Assembly (NCBI RefSeq): GCF_004912195.1
Contig: NZ_STGW01000011.1
Location: 261-64,260 of the forward strand
Length of the DNA: 64,000 nt
Source of the DNA: Nocardioides caeni
GTDB taxonomy: Bacteria > Actinomycetota > Actinomycetes > Propionibacteriales > Nocardioidaceae
Direction: 5' to 3'
This document shows positions 31,903 to 40,470 of the stretch, one piece after another; position 1 is the stretch's first letter, and every line of letters begins with the position of its first letter. A model generated the notes under the pieces. The model was not told the origin of the DNA. It worked only from the letters and a program-made list of their open reading frames with translations, and made no database searches. The position numbers and the translations under genes were made by a program.

Positions 31903-34574
31903 CGGATCGCCTCCTCGCGGGGATCGGGGCAGACGACGTCGTCGCTGGCCGGGATGTCGGAGGCGGAGAGGTCGGCGCGGGCGCGCCCGAGGTTCCACTC
32001 CAGCCAGTCGTCGTCGGACAGATGGCGACCGAAGAGGGCGCACGCCCGCTCGATGGCCGGCAGGTCGTCGTACTCCGGGACGGCGTCCTCGGACAGCCCC
32101 TGCAGGTAGGTCCAGTCGACCTTGCCGTCGCTCTCGTAGCGGTCCAGGTTGTGCCGCGCGATCCAGGCGTCCGGGTTGATCGCCGCGATGCCGAGCACGG
32201 CGGCGACGCCGGTGAGGAGGGCGAAGCGGGCCAGCCAGCGGCCGTTGAGCGCGATCCCGCTGACGAGCACGGCGAGGACCAGCAGGCCCAGCCAGCCCTC
32301 GAAGACATCGACGAGCAGCCGCAGCCGGGTGAAGCCGTAGGCCTCCTGATAGAGCGCCATCCGGTGCAGCGCCGACGCGACCACGACGAGGGTGAGGACG
32401 CACAGCAGGCCGAGCGAGCCACGCAGCCAGGCCCGGTCGGCGGCCGTCTCGCGCGGCGCCTTGCGGGCGGCCGCCCAGATCACGACCAGGGTGAGCGCGG
32501 TGGCGACGGTCAGCTGCCCGAAGCCCTGGTGCACGTAGTCGGCATAGGTGAGGCCCGTGGTGCGCCGCAGGTAGTCGTGCCCGCCGAAGACGACGGTGGC
32601 CTGCGCGGTCAGGAAGGCGGCGAAGACCGCGATCACCACGCCCACGGGTGCGAGCCACTCATAGCGGCGGGTGACGGCCCGCCGCTCGCCGACGCGGTCG
32701 ACGGTCGGGGGGTTGAGGGCGACGTACGCCGCCGCGAGCACGGCGCCCGCGACGAACACCGTCACGAAGATCCGCGCCACGAACAGGTCGGCGGTGAGGT
32801 CGGGCACGACGGCGTCGACCCACTCGGCGAGCAGGGCGTCGGCCGAGGCGAAGAGCAGGCCGAAGACGACGAGGCCGAGCACTGACCAGACGACCGTGCG
32901 CAGCAGCGCGGCGCCGTGACCGAGTCCGACCAGCCCGCTCAGCGTTCGGCCCAGCCAGGGCAGGCCGCGCAGGCCCGCCAGCGGCCAGGCGAGCGCGGAC
33001 AGGACGAAGCCGGGCAGGGTGCGGCCGCGGGTCACGCCGACCACGCAGACCAGTCCGCCGGCCAGGACGCTGAGCACGGCGATCCACTCCGCGTCGCGCA
33101 CCGTCGGCACGACGGCGAGCGCGGCGCACAGCGCCGCGCAGGCGAGGGTGAACGGGTCGCGGCGCTGGGGGCTCGCGGTCAGTACGACGGCGCCGCCGGC
33201 GAGCAGCACGAGGCTGGTGCCGAGGCCGAAGTCGCGGTCCGGGATGACGATCGCGGCCAGCAGCCCGACCGCGAGCGCACCGGCGAGCAGGCCGATCCGG
33301 GCGGGGACGTCGCGGCCGGCCCACAGGGCGTCGAAGACGTCGTCGAGCAGGGAGGGCGTGGACGGCGTGGTCACCGGGCGGGACTCGGCCGGGGCCGGGC
33401 TGACCGGGCTGACCGGGCTGGTGGGGGGTGGGGGTGGGGGTGGCACGGGCTCCTCCGAGGGGAGTGTCGAGGGGCGGGGCATCGAGGGGCGGGGGGACGC
33501 GAGGGGCAGCTCGACGCGCACGCGCGCGCCGGGGCCGGGGTCGGGGCCGGGGGCTGGGGCGGGGTCGACGAAGCTGATCCGGCCGCCGTGCAGGTCGGTG
33601 ACCCAGCGGGCGATGGCGAGGCCGAGACCGGTCCCACCGCCGCCCTCGGTGGCCTGGAGGGTCCCGAAGGCCTCGAAGACCCGCTCGCGGTCGACCGGCG
33701 ACACCCCCGGGCCCTGGTCGCTGACCTCCAGCCGAACGCCGTCGCCGACCCGCTCCGCGACCACGCGGACGACGCCGCCGGCGGGGCTGTGCCGCGAGGC
33801 GTTGTCGAGCAGGTTGGCGACCAGCTGGCCGAGTCGACCGGGGTCGGCGGACAGCGTCAGGTCGGAGGGTACGGCGACGTCGTACTCCACGGCGCGGCCG
33901 AGGGTCGCGACCTCGGCGACCGCCTCGGCCACCAGTCCGGCGAGCGCCACCGGCTCGGCGCGCAGCGGCGCCTTGCCGGCGTCCACGCGGGCGAGGTCGA
34001 GCAGGTCCTCGACCAGGGCGCTCATCCGCTCGGCCTGGCGCAGCACGGTCGCCAACGCGTCGGGGTCGGACGGTGCGACGCCGTCGACGAGGTTGTCGAG
34101 CACGGCGATCAGCCCGGCCAACGGGGTGCGCAGCTCGTGGGAGACGTTGGCGACCAGCTCGCGCCGCTGGCGGTCGACGTCGGCGAGGTCGCGGGCCATG
34201 GTGTTGAAGGCACGGGCCAGGTCGCCGACCTCGTCACGCGAGGTCTCGTCGACCCGGACGCCGTAGTCGCCGGTCGCCATCCGCCGGGCGGCTGCCGTCA
34301 TCTGGCGCAGCGGTGAGGTCATCCCCACGGCCAGCAGCTGCGTGACCCCCAGCGCCAGCGCGATGGTGACGGGGATGCTCAGCCACGCGGCGACGCCGGC
34401 CGATGAACCAAGGCTGGCGATGCCGGCCGCGACGGCGGCGCTGATCGCGACGAGCAGGCCGAGCTTGACCTTGAGCGAGGTGACGACGGCGAGGGGCTGC
34501 GGCGGACCGGCAGGCTGGGTCGGGGTCGGGGTCGGGGGCGGGGTCGGGGTCGGGGTCGGGGTCGGCGGTGTCAT
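31899..34574 (-). CDS. Histidine kinase fused to a C-terminal DUF4173/DUF4153-like membrane domain
   Basis: An 891-residue fusion. A Thr-Pro repeat N-terminus (residues 2-20) is followed by two transmembrane helices and HAMP (about 85-140). HisKA has VANVSHELRTPLAGL (phospho-His146), and the ATPase domain has N-box LVANLLDNASRHSPAGG and G-boxes DQGPGVSP and GGGGTGLGLAIARW. A Pro-rich linker (365-405) leads to about 12 hydrophobic helices ending near residue 840, matching DUF4173-type membrane proteins, with a short soluble tail. Coding a sensor and a large membrane domain in one chain is unusual: the membrane part may be the ligand sensor. It overlaps the response regulator and ABC ATPase genes (ATGA each side). 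Confidence 0.88.
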   Translation of the reverse strand: MTPPTPTPTPTPPPTPTPTQPAGPPQPLAVVTSLKVKLGLLVAISAAVAAGIASLGSSAGVAAWLSIPVTIALALGVTQLLAVGMTSPLRQMTAAARRMATGDYGVRVDETSRDEVGDLARAFNTMARDLADVDRQRRELVANVSHELRTPLAGLIAVLDNLVDGVAPSDPDALATVLRQAERMSALVEDLLDLARVDAGKAPLRAEPVALAGLVAEAVAEVATLGRAVEYDVAVPSDLTLSADPGRLGQLVANLLDNASRHSPAGGVVRVVAERVGDGVRLEVSDQGPGVSPVDRERVFEAFGTLQATEGGGGTGLGLAIARWVTDLHGGRISFVDPAPAPGPDPGPGARVRVELPLASPRPSMPRPSTLPSEEPVPPPPPPPTSPVSPVSPAPAESRPVTTPSTPSLLDDVFDALWAGRDVPARIGLLAGALAVGLLAAIVIPDRDFGLGTSLVLLAGGAVVLTASPQRRDPFTLACAALCAALAVVPTVRDAEWIAVLSVLAGGLVCVVGVTRGRTLPGFVLSALAWPLAGLRGLPWLGRTLSGLVGLGHGAALLRTVVWSVLGLVVFGLLFASADALLAEWVDAVVPDLTADLFVARIFVTVFVAGAVLAAAYVALNPPTVDRVGERRAVTRRYEWLAPVGVVIAVFAAFLTAQATVVFGGHDYLRRTTGLTYADYVHQGFGQLTVATALTLVVIWAAARKAPRETAADRAWLRGSLGLLCVLTLVVVASALHRMALYQEAYGFTRLRLLVDVFEGWLGLLVLAVLVSGIALNGRWLARFALLTGVAAVLGIAAINPDAWIARHNLDRYESDGKVDWTYLQGLSEDAVPEYDDLPAIERACALFGRHLSDDDWLEWNLGRARADLSASDIPASDDVVCPDPREEAIR

Positions 34575-35269
34575 CGCACGGCCTCGACGTCGAGGGCGTA
34601 GCCGACACCGTGCACGGTGCGGACCAGGTCGGCGCCGATCTTGGCGCGCAGGCCCTTCACGTGGCTGTCGACCGTCCGCGTGCCGGTCGCGCCCGGCCAG
34701 CCCCACACCTGCGCCATCAGCCGGTCGCGGCCGACGACGGCGCCGGGCTCGGCGGCCAGGCAGGCGAGCAGGTCGAACTCCGTCGGCGTCAGGTGCAGCT
34801 CCTCCCCGGCTCGCCAGACGCGGCGTCCGGCCTGGTCGATGCGCAGCTCGCCGAGCTCCAGCGGCCGCCGGCCCGCGAGCTCTCCGGCCCGCTCGACCCG
34901 GCGCAGCAGCGCGGAGATCCGGGCGACCAGCTCGCGCATCCGGAACGGCTTGGTGACGTAGTCGTCCGCGCCGACGCCGAGGCCGACCAGCACGTCGGCC
35001 TCCTCGGCCCGCGCGGTCAGCATGATCACCGGCACCGGGCGCTCGGCCTGGATCCGCCGACAGACCTCGTGGCCGTCGTAGCCCGGCAGCATGACGTCGA
35101 GCACCACGAGATCGGGCGCCTGCTCGCCGAAGACCGCGACGGCGCCGGGGCCGTCCCACGCCCGGACCACGTCGTAGCCCTCGGCGACGAGACGGTCGGA
35201 GAGGGCCTGGTTGATGACCGGGTCGTCCTCGACGACCAGCAGGCGGCGCCGCACGGGCTCAGGGCTCAT
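34571..35269 (-). CDS. OmpR-family response regulator
   Basis: A 232-residue regulator. The receiver has acidic pocket VVEDDP (14-17) and phospho-Asp in VVLDVMLPGYDG at residue 58, then the Thr/Ala and Lys of VIMLTARAEE and VTKPFRMREL. A winged-helix Trans_reg_C domain ends the protein (PTEFDLLACLAAEPGAVVGR, then VDSHVKGLRAKIG). First gene of the operon RR - kinase/DUF4173 - ABC ATPase - ABC permease, with four-base overlaps throughout. TAGCCT six bases before the ATG suggests a leaderless transcript. Confidence 0.94.
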   Translation of the reverse strand: MSPEPVRRRLLVVEDDPVINQALSDRLVAEGYDVVRAWDGPGAVAVFGEQAPDLVVLDVMLPGYDGHEVCRRIQAERPVPVIMLTARAEEADVLVGLGVGADDYVTKPFRMRELVARISALLRRVERAGELAGRRPLELGELRIDQAGRRVWRAGEELHLTPTEFDLLACLAAEPGAVVGRDRLMAQVWGWPGATGTRTVDSHVKGLRAKIGADLVRTVHGVGYALDVEAVR

Positions 35270-35275
35270 GCCTCG

Positions 35276-35281
35276 AGGCTA
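35276..35281 (-). promoter_or_regulatory. Putative -10 element of a leaderless promoter for the RR-kinase-ABC operon
   Basis: Minus-strand TAGCCT is followed by six bases and the ATG at 35269. Same geometry as at 2843, 9187, 22922 and 48626. Confidence 0.45.
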
Positions 35282-35347
35282 GGAGGCAGAAGGGTCGGAA
35301 GTGGCGTAGGAGATGTGGAGGTTCGGTGGAGATCGCCGGCCCCTGTG

Positions 35348-35410
35348 CGTCGTCCCGTGCGGTTCTGTCGCCAATTCGACGGCGGGACGACCGAAGCGCA
35401 CGGGACGACG
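35348..35410. repeat. CGTCGTCCCGTGCG hairpin repeat, copy B
   Basis: CGTCGTCCCGTGCG (35348-35361) pairs perfectly with CGCACGGGACGACG (35397-35410). The inner part has the CTGTCG/CGAC-type match seen in copies A and C. It lies between the response-regulator start and the end of the DMT transporter gene. Confidence 0.7.
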
Positions 35411-35416
35411 CTCCGG

Positions 35417-36367
35417 TCAGGGCAGGGGGTGCTGCTCGCGCGGACGGAGGCCGACGACGGCGGCGAGGATCAGCGCACCGCCGACCAGGGCCGGCGCGGT
35501 GAGGCGCTCGTCGAGCAGGGCGGCGGCGAGCAGGGCCGCCGACAGCGGCTCGACCAGGGTGGCGACCGTGGCGGCCGAGCCCGAGGTCGTGCGCAGCCCG
35601 GCATAGAGCAGGCCATAGGACAGCGCCATCGTCGCGACTCCGAGATAGACCAGGAGCGTCCACGATCCGATGCCCTCGACCAGCACCGGATCGCCCGCCA
35701 CGACCGCGACCACCAGGAAGGGCGCGAGCGCGACGGCGCCGACGCTCGTGGCGCAGGTGGTGAGCGCCAGCGGGTCGACACGCTGGGCGAGCGTGTGGCC
35801 GACCACCGTCGTCGCGGCGTACGTCGCCCCGGCCGCGACCGCGAGCGCCAGCCCCAGACCGGGTCGGTCGCCGGGGGCACCGGTCCCGTGACCGCCACTC
35901 GCGGCGATCAGCACGAGCCCGGCCAGGGCGGCGGCCAGGACGACGACCTCCCGGGCCGCGGGCCGCGTCCGCTCGACGAGGTGCTCCCAGCTGGCCGCGA
36001 GCAGCGGCGCCAGGCCAAGGGAGACCACGGTCGCGACGCTGACGCCGACCATCAGGACGGAAACGAAGTAGAGCCCCTGGTAGGCCGCGGTGCCGCAGCC
36101 GACGACAACGGCCAGCACCGGGTGCTCGCGCATCGTCGCGACCACCGAGCGCATCCGTCCGGCGACAGCCGCGAGCAGCAGCAACGCCGCCGCGCCCAGC
36201 GCCATCCGCCAGGCGCTCGCGGTCATCGCGCCGAGGCCGTCGCGCTCGTGGATCACCGTGACGACCAGGCCACCCGTCCCCCACAGCACGGCGGCCACGC
36301 AGACCTGGAGCAGTCCGATCCCGCTGCCGGTGACGCCCGCGCGGGGCATGGCGGGCCGGTCGGTCAC
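35417..36367 (-). CDS. DMT superfamily (EamA-type) transporter
   Basis: A 316-residue membrane protein with ten predicted helices arranged as two EamA halves. Half one begins VCVAAVLWGTGGLVVTV; half two begins LALAVAAGATYAATTVVGHT. The end of each half carries the family's Glu/Pro-rich loop (LVEPLSAALLAAALLDE in the second). It likely exports a small metabolite. The GTG at 36367 overlaps the stop of the TOPRIM gene (GTGA). It is the last gene of a three-gene unit with VOC and TOPRIM proteins. Confidence 0.88.
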   Translation of the reverse strand: MTDRPAMPRAGVTGSGIGLLQVCVAAVLWGTGGLVVTVIHERDGLGAMTASAWRMALGAAALLLLAAVAGRMRSVVATMREHPVLAVVVGCGTAAYQGLYFVSVLMVGVSVATVVSLGLAPLLAASWEHLVERTRPAAREVVVLAAALAGLVLIAASGGHGTGAPGDRPGLGLALAVAAGATYAATTVVGHTLAQRVDPLALTTCATSVGAVALAPFLVVAVVAGDPVLVEGIGSWTLLVYLGVATMALSYGLLYAGLRTTSGSAATVATLVEPLSAALLAAALLDERLTAPALVGGALILAAVVGLRPREQHPLP

Positions 36368-36900
36368 CCGGTCACCGTAGCCAGTGCGTCGCGCAGCACC
36401 GCCGGCACCCGAGCCGGCGCCAGGCCTTCGACCAGCAGCAGGGCATAGCGCTCCTTGCGGCCACTCGTCGTGCCCCAGAAACGACGCAGCACGTCGACCT
36501 CGTCCCGCTCGCGGTGGAACGGCTGGCCGGTCAGGATCTCCCACTTCGGCAGGTCGCCCGCCGCCTCCACCACGGCGAGCGCGCCCCGGACCCCGCCGTG
36601 CGCGCGGACCAGCTCGTCCTCCAGGTCGCGGTCGCACGCGAAGCACGGCAGTGCGCGGTCCGGGAAGCGCGCCACCGTCCGCCGGACGTACGACGCCTCG
36701 CCGATGTCGTGCAGCAGCGCGACCCGCGCCGCCGGGTCGGTGCGAGGAAGGTGGTGGCCGAGGTTCGTGATCCCGCCCATCGGCCGGATCACGACACCGG
36801 TCGCCGCGAGGTCGACCCCGAGCACCGCGGCAGTTGCCTCGAGCGCGACCCGGTCGCTCTCGCCCTCGACGAGGAGCAGCCTCTCGGCGGCGGCGTTCAC
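36364..36900 (-). CDS. Stand-alone TOPRIM-like (OLD-type) protein
   Basis: A 178-residue soluble protein. Residues 7-100 read as a TOPRIM fold: LLLVEGESDRVALEA gives the conserved Glu (residue 12), ALLHDIGEAS a middle acidic pair, and CFACDRDLEDELVRA the DxD-like cluster (Asp90, Asp92, Glu94). This resembles the TOPRIM domain of OLD-family nucleases but no ATPase domain is attached or nearby. It may be a nuclease or binding protein. Its GTG overlaps the VOC stop codon (GTGA), and its stop overlaps the DMT start, so it is expressed with both. That company does not suggest a defence role. Confidence 0.7.
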   Translation of the reverse strand: MNAAAERLLLVEGESDRVALEATAAVLGVDLAATGVVIRPMGGITNLGHHLPRTDPAARVALLHDIGEASYVRRTVARFPDRALPCFACDRDLEDELVRAHGGVRGALAVVEAAGDLPKWEILTGQPFHRERDEVDVLRRFWGTTSGRKERYALLLVEGLAPARVPAVLRDALATVTG

Positions 36901-37583
36901 GTCATCGGCGCCGGCAGCAGGGACAGCTCGTGACCGTCGGGATCGACCAGCCAGGTCCCCTCCCACCGGGCGCCGAGGTCGAGCAGGCGGGCCAGCTCGG
37001 CGTCGTACTCCCCGGACGGGGCGTGCAGCTCGAACCGGACCGGGTTGAGGCCGTGCTTCGGGTCGTGGGGCGGGCCGCCCCAGGCGATCTTGGCGCCGCC
37101 CTCGGGATGCTGGATCGCGGTCTCCTCGTCCTGGTCCCAGACCAGCGGCCAGTCGAGCGCGGCGGCCCAGAAGAGCCCGCAGTCCCGGCTGCCGTCGCAG
37201 GACACCCCGCCGAGGAGGCCGCACCCGGCGAGGAAGCGGTTGCCGGGCGGCAGGACGCACAGCTCGTTGCCCTCGGGGTCGGCGAGGACGGCGTGACCCT
37301 CCTCCGGCGTCTGCCCGACATCGATGTGCCGCCCACCCGCCGCCAGTGCCCGCTCGATCGTTGCCGCCATCGCCTCGGCCGACTCGCTGGTCAGGTCGAA
37401 GTGCGCCTGGTTGCCGCCCCACTTCTCCTCCCGGCCGGGCAGGAAGCGGATCCGGAAGCGGGCCGGCGGTTCCGGCACCAGCTCGTGCCCCTCCGCGCGC
37501 CACCCGAGGACGTCGGCCCAGAAGGCCGTCAGGCGCCCCGGGTCGTGGGCGTCCATCGTGATCGCGTGGAGGGTGGCAGGCAT
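36897..37583 (-). CDS. VOC (glyoxalase/bleomycin resistance) superfamily protein with two modules
   Basis: A 228-residue protein with two VOC modules. The first (1-115) starts MPATLHAITMDAHDPGRLTA and ends ADPEGNELCVLPP. The second (120-228) covers FWAAALDWPLVWDQDEETAI and ends VDPDGHELSLLPA. The His/Glu metal positions are partly conserved. Such proteins bind or modify small aromatic or antibiotic molecules. It begins a three-gene unit with TOPRIM and DMT genes. A minus-strand TAGCGT and a GAGGGA stand upstream of the ATG. Function unassigned. Confidence 0.83.
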   Translation of the reverse strand: MPATLHAITMDAHDPGRLTAFWADVLGWRAEGHELVPEPPARFRIRFLPGREEKWGGNQAHFDLTSESAEAMAATIERALAAGGRHIDVGQTPEEGHAVLADPEGNELCVLPPGNRFLAGCGLLGGVSCDGSRDCGLFWAAALDWPLVWDQDEETAIQHPEGGAKIAWGGPPHDPKHGLNPVRFELHAPSGEYDAELARLLDLGARWEGTWLVDPDGHELSLLPAPMT

Positions 37584-37645
37584 GGTCCCTCGACGCTAGG
37601 TCGGTGGCGCGAGACCCGCAACGGGATTGGAAAACGCGCGGGTAC

Positions 37646-39244
37646 CTAGCCGCCGTCGCGGACCCGCACCATTCCCGCCAGCGTGGCGACGAAGGCGGAG
37701 CCGTCGGGGGCGAGGGTGACGGCCGCGTAGTTGTTGTTGAAGAGGGTGCCGATGCCGGTGCGGACGGAGAAGGCGTGGCGTCCGGTGCGGGCGTCCATGG
37801 CGGTGAGGTACCAGGCGTTGACGCCCCACCAGCTCGACCGCTTCGTGTAGGCGTAGACGAGGCCCGTCGCCAGCGACATCTTCGCCACCGAGGTGGGGCC
37901 GGTGACCTCGTTGGTCCAGACGGTCTCGCAGGTCCGGGTCGCGGCGTCGACCTCCACCCGGGCGAAGCCGGTGGAGGTGGAGCGACCGAGGATCGTCGAC
38001 TGCGGTCCGGCGTACCCGTGGTTGTTCTCGACGACCACGGCGTTGCGGTCGACGAGGACCAGCGAGTTCTCGGTGGCGCTCTCGTCGTCGGCGAACACGG
38101 GCGCGGAGCAGACGACGGAGCCGTCGGACTGGCGCAGGAAGACGACGTTCATCCGCGGGTCGGCGTTGTCGGTGATCGCGACCAGGCCGCCGGGCATCAG
38201 GGTCGGCGTCGTGCCGCTGCCCTGGCTGAGCTGGCCGGTCTTCACCTCGCTCCCCCGGTCGTACGCCGCCTCCCACACGATCCGCACGTCCCGGCCGACC
38301 GCGCGGAGCTTGACCAGTCGCTCCGTGGTGACGACGTAGACGCCGCCGTCGGAGCCGACCGAGATCGAGTTGGCGATCTCCTCACCGAGGTCGATCCCGG
38401 CGACCCGTTGGCGGTTGGCGATGCCGACCCGGCCGTCACGGGTGACCCACCAGGTGCCCTTGCCGGTCCAGTCGGCCATCAGCGCGATGAGGCAGTCCTC
38501 CTCGGGGATGGCGTCGCTGAGGTCGATCGCGGACTCGGTCAGCAGCGCCGGCTCGCCGTCTCCGTCGCTGGTGCGGACGGTGACGATCCGGCGGTCGGTG
38601 GTGGCGACGACGGCGCGGTCGTCGGCGTCGAGGTAGAAGTAGGAGCCGCCGCACAGGTTCTGCCACGGCTTGCGGCCGCGACCGTCGCCGCGCTCGGGGA
38701 GCTCGAGGGTCGCGGACAGGTGCATCGAGTCGGGGTCGATGACGTGCATGATCGCGCCGCGCAGGTTGCCGCACAGGGCGATCAGCCGCTCGTGGGAGTC
38801 GAAGGCGAGGGTGGCGCACTCCTTGACGCCGTACCACGCGGTGTCGACCTCGGGCTCGTCGCCGAGCGGCCCCGGCCCGGCGTAGGCGTCGCTCGACCAG
38901 CCGTCGTCGTGCATCGAGCTGGTCCCGTTGGGCGAGAGTCCGGGGTGCTGCGGGAGGTCGACGTCGACCGGTCGCGCGGTCGCGGGGCTGCCGCGGTAGG
39001 ACGGGGTGACCAGGGCGCCGCCGCCGGGCGGGATCGGCAGCCAGCCGTCGGGCAGCAGCACCACCAGGCCGGTGAGCGCGAGGACGCTGCCGGCCCAGGC
39101 GAGCACGACCCGGCGGGTCGGCCGCAGCCACGACCGCACCTGCGGGAAGCCGAGCGCCACGAGGGCGAGGAGCAGCACCCACGGGCCGATCGCCCAGTAG
39201 GCGAGCGCCACGCCGACGAGCGCGGCCGTGCGTTGGAACCTCAT
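37646..39244 (-). CDS. Membrane-anchored beta-propeller-like protein of unknown function
   Basis: A 532-residue protein. Two N-terminal transmembrane helices (residues 8-35 and 47-65) anchor a large extracytoplasmic domain. The domain (about 105-530) consists of repeated beta-strand units, several reading like propeller blades: DGGVYVVTTERLVKLRAVG, GLVAITDNADPRMNVVFLRQ and FVATLAGMVRVRDGG at the C-terminus. Several Cys residues could pair. No catalytic motif is recognised. It may bind a ligand or report cell-wall state. It is 33 bases downstream of ynfA on the same strand. Confidence 0.75.
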   Translation of the reverse strand: MRFQRTAALVGVALAYWAIGPWVLLLALVALGFPQVRSWLRPTRRVVLAWAGSVLALTGLVVLLPDGWLPIPPGGGALVTPSYRGSPATARPVDVDLPQHPGLSPNGTSSMHDDGWSSDAYAGPGPLGDEPEVDTAWYGVKECATLAFDSHERLIALCGNLRGAIMHVIDPDSMHLSATLELPERGDGRGRKPWQNLCGGSYFYLDADDRAVVATTDRRIVTVRTSDGDGEPALLTESAIDLSDAIPEEDCLIALMADWTGKGTWWVTRDGRVGIANRQRVAGIDLGEEIANSISVGSDGGVYVVTTERLVKLRAVGRDVRIVWEAAYDRGSEVKTGQLSQGSGTTPTLMPGGLVAITDNADPRMNVVFLRQSDGSVVCSAPVFADDESATENSLVLVDRNAVVVENNHGYAGPQSTILGRSTSTGFARVEVDAATRTCETVWTNEVTGPTSVAKMSLATGLVYAYTKRSSWWGVNAWYLTAMDARTGRHAFSVRTGIGTLFNNNYAAVTLAPDGSAFVATLAGMVRVRDGG

Positions 39245-39277
39245 CGCATCCTCCGGGTCGTCCGCGCTCAGCCCGGC

Positions 39278-39622
39278 TCAGGCCGAGCGCGGGGCATACA
39301 TGATCACGGCGACGCCGACGAGGCAGACCAGCGCGCCGATCACGTCGTACCGGTCCGGGCGGAAGCCGTCCATCGCCATCCCCCACAGCAGGGAGCCGGC
39401 GACGAACACCCCGCCGTAGGCGGCGAGGATGCGGCCGAAGTGGGCGTCGGGCTGCAGGGTCGCGACGAACCCGTAGATCCCGAGCGCGATGACCCCGGCG
39501 CCGATCCACAGCCAGCCGCGGTGCTCGCGCACGCCCTGCCAGACCAGCCAGGCGCCGCCGATCTCCGCGATCGCGGCGGCGACGAAGAGCGCGATCGAGC
39601 GGGCGGTGTCCACGCCGCGCAT
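39278..39622 (-). CDS. YnfA/UPF0060 family small membrane protein
   Basis: A 114-residue protein with four transmembrane helices. The family signatures are [20 protein letters not shown] in helix 1 and [20 protein letters not shown] in helix 3, with [17 protein letters not shown] before helix 4. It may be a small transporter; YnfA members have been linked to drug efflux in some species. The ATG at 39622 stands 56 bases from the divergent ParS-like gene, with a GGGTTCG/CGAACCC dyad in the gap. Confidence 0.88.
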   Translation of the reverse strand: MRGVDTARSIALFVAAAIAEIGGAWLVWQGVREHRGWLWIGAGVIALGIYGFVATLQPDAHFGRILAAYGGVFVAGSLLWGMAMDGFRPDRYDVIGALVCLVGVAVIMYAPRSA

Positions 39623-39638
39623 TGTCGCAAGCCGGGTG

Positions 39639-39658
39639 GGGTTCGCGTGGCCGAACCC
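39639..39658. promoter_or_regulatory. Dyad in the divergent ynfA / ParS-like promoter region
   Basis: GGGTTCG-CGTGGC-CGAACCC is a perfect 7-bp inverted repeat. A smaller TCACC/GGTGA pair (39665-39677) abuts the GTG of the ParS-like gene. Either may be an autoregulatory site. Confidence 0.35.
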
Positions 39659-39678
39659 GCGGTGTCACCCTTGGTGAT

Positions 39679-40392
39679 GTGAGTGAGATCGGTGCGCAGC
39701 TGGCGCAGTGGCTGGAGGAGCTGGACCTCGGCGGCCAGCTCGCGACGGCCGGGCTGCCCACCTTCCGGCGCGACTGCTCCGGCGTCGCGCGGTGGACCGA
39801 CCCCGCGACCGGGCTCGCGATGAGCGACGAGCAGCTCGCCGAGCTCGACCGGATGCTGCGCGCCGAGGGCGACGACCCCGCCCACGCCGTACCGCTGCCG
39901 CTGGTGCAGCTGCGCCGCAAGGCGCAGGTCCGCGCCGCCCTGCTGGCCAGCGACCACCACACCTACGCCAGCCTCGCCGCGCTGCGCGGCGCCACCGAGA
40001 ACGCCACCCGCTTCGCCGTGCACAAGGCGGCGGAGCGGCGCGCCCTCCTCGTCGTGCAGTACGACGGCACGACCCTCGTGCCCGCGTTCCAGCTGGACGC
40101 GGCCGGTGAGCTGCGGGCCGAGCTGGGTGCGGTGCTCGAGCCGCTGCTGGCTGCCTGTGGCACCGGCGGCACCGGCGGCACCGGCGGCATGGACACGTGG
40201 CAGGTGTGGGCGTGGCTGACCCAGCCGGCCGGGCTGCTCGGCGGCGCGGTGCCCGAGGCGGCCGCCCGCGACGACGAGGAGCTGCCGCTGGTGCGGCACG
40301 CGGCGGTGCGGCTGGCCGAGCGGGCGGCGGCGAGCGCCGGACCTGCGCCCGGCGTACCGGTGGCCCGGACGTCCCCGACCGAGGCGTTGTAG
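39679..40392 (+). CDS. ParS/MbcA-like antitoxin-type domain protein, no toxin partner visible
   Basis: A 237-residue cytosolic protein. The central region has a winged-helix-like segment (LASDHHTYASLAALRGATEN). The C-terminal half (about 130-220) reads VVQYDGTTLVPAFQLDAAGE..., then WQVWAWLTQPAGLLGGAVPEAA, which resembles the toxin-binding domain of Xre/MbcA/ParS antitoxins. A Thr-Gly-Gly tract (9-bp tandem repeats at 40159-40185) splits it. No RES-domain toxin gene is adjacent, so it may be an orphan regulator. The GTG at 39679 follows TTGGTGAT. The call rests on pattern memory and is moderate. Confidence 0.6.
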   Translation: MSEIGAQLAQWLEELDLGGQLATAGLPTFRRDCSGVARWTDPATGLAMSDEQLAELDRMLRAEGDDPAHAVPLPLVQLRRKAQVRAALLASDHHTYASLAALRGATENATRFAVHKAAERRALLVVQYDGTTLVPAFQLDAAGELRAELGAVLEPLLAACGTGGTGGTGGMDTWQVWAWLTQPAGLLGGAVPEAAARDDEELPLVRHAAVRLAERAAASAGPAPGVPVARTSPTEAL

Positions 40393-40470
40393 GCACCCTC
40401 CAACGGACCCCCGGCAATCTTGGCGCCTCCGACGCGGCGCCGCGTCGGCGAATTGCGGAACCCTACAAGG

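Noticed and set aside
36364..36900. A phage-defence (OLD/Gabija-like) nuclease system
   Set aside because: There is a TOPRIM-like domain but no ATPase or helicase gene beside it; its neighbours are a VOC protein and an exporter.
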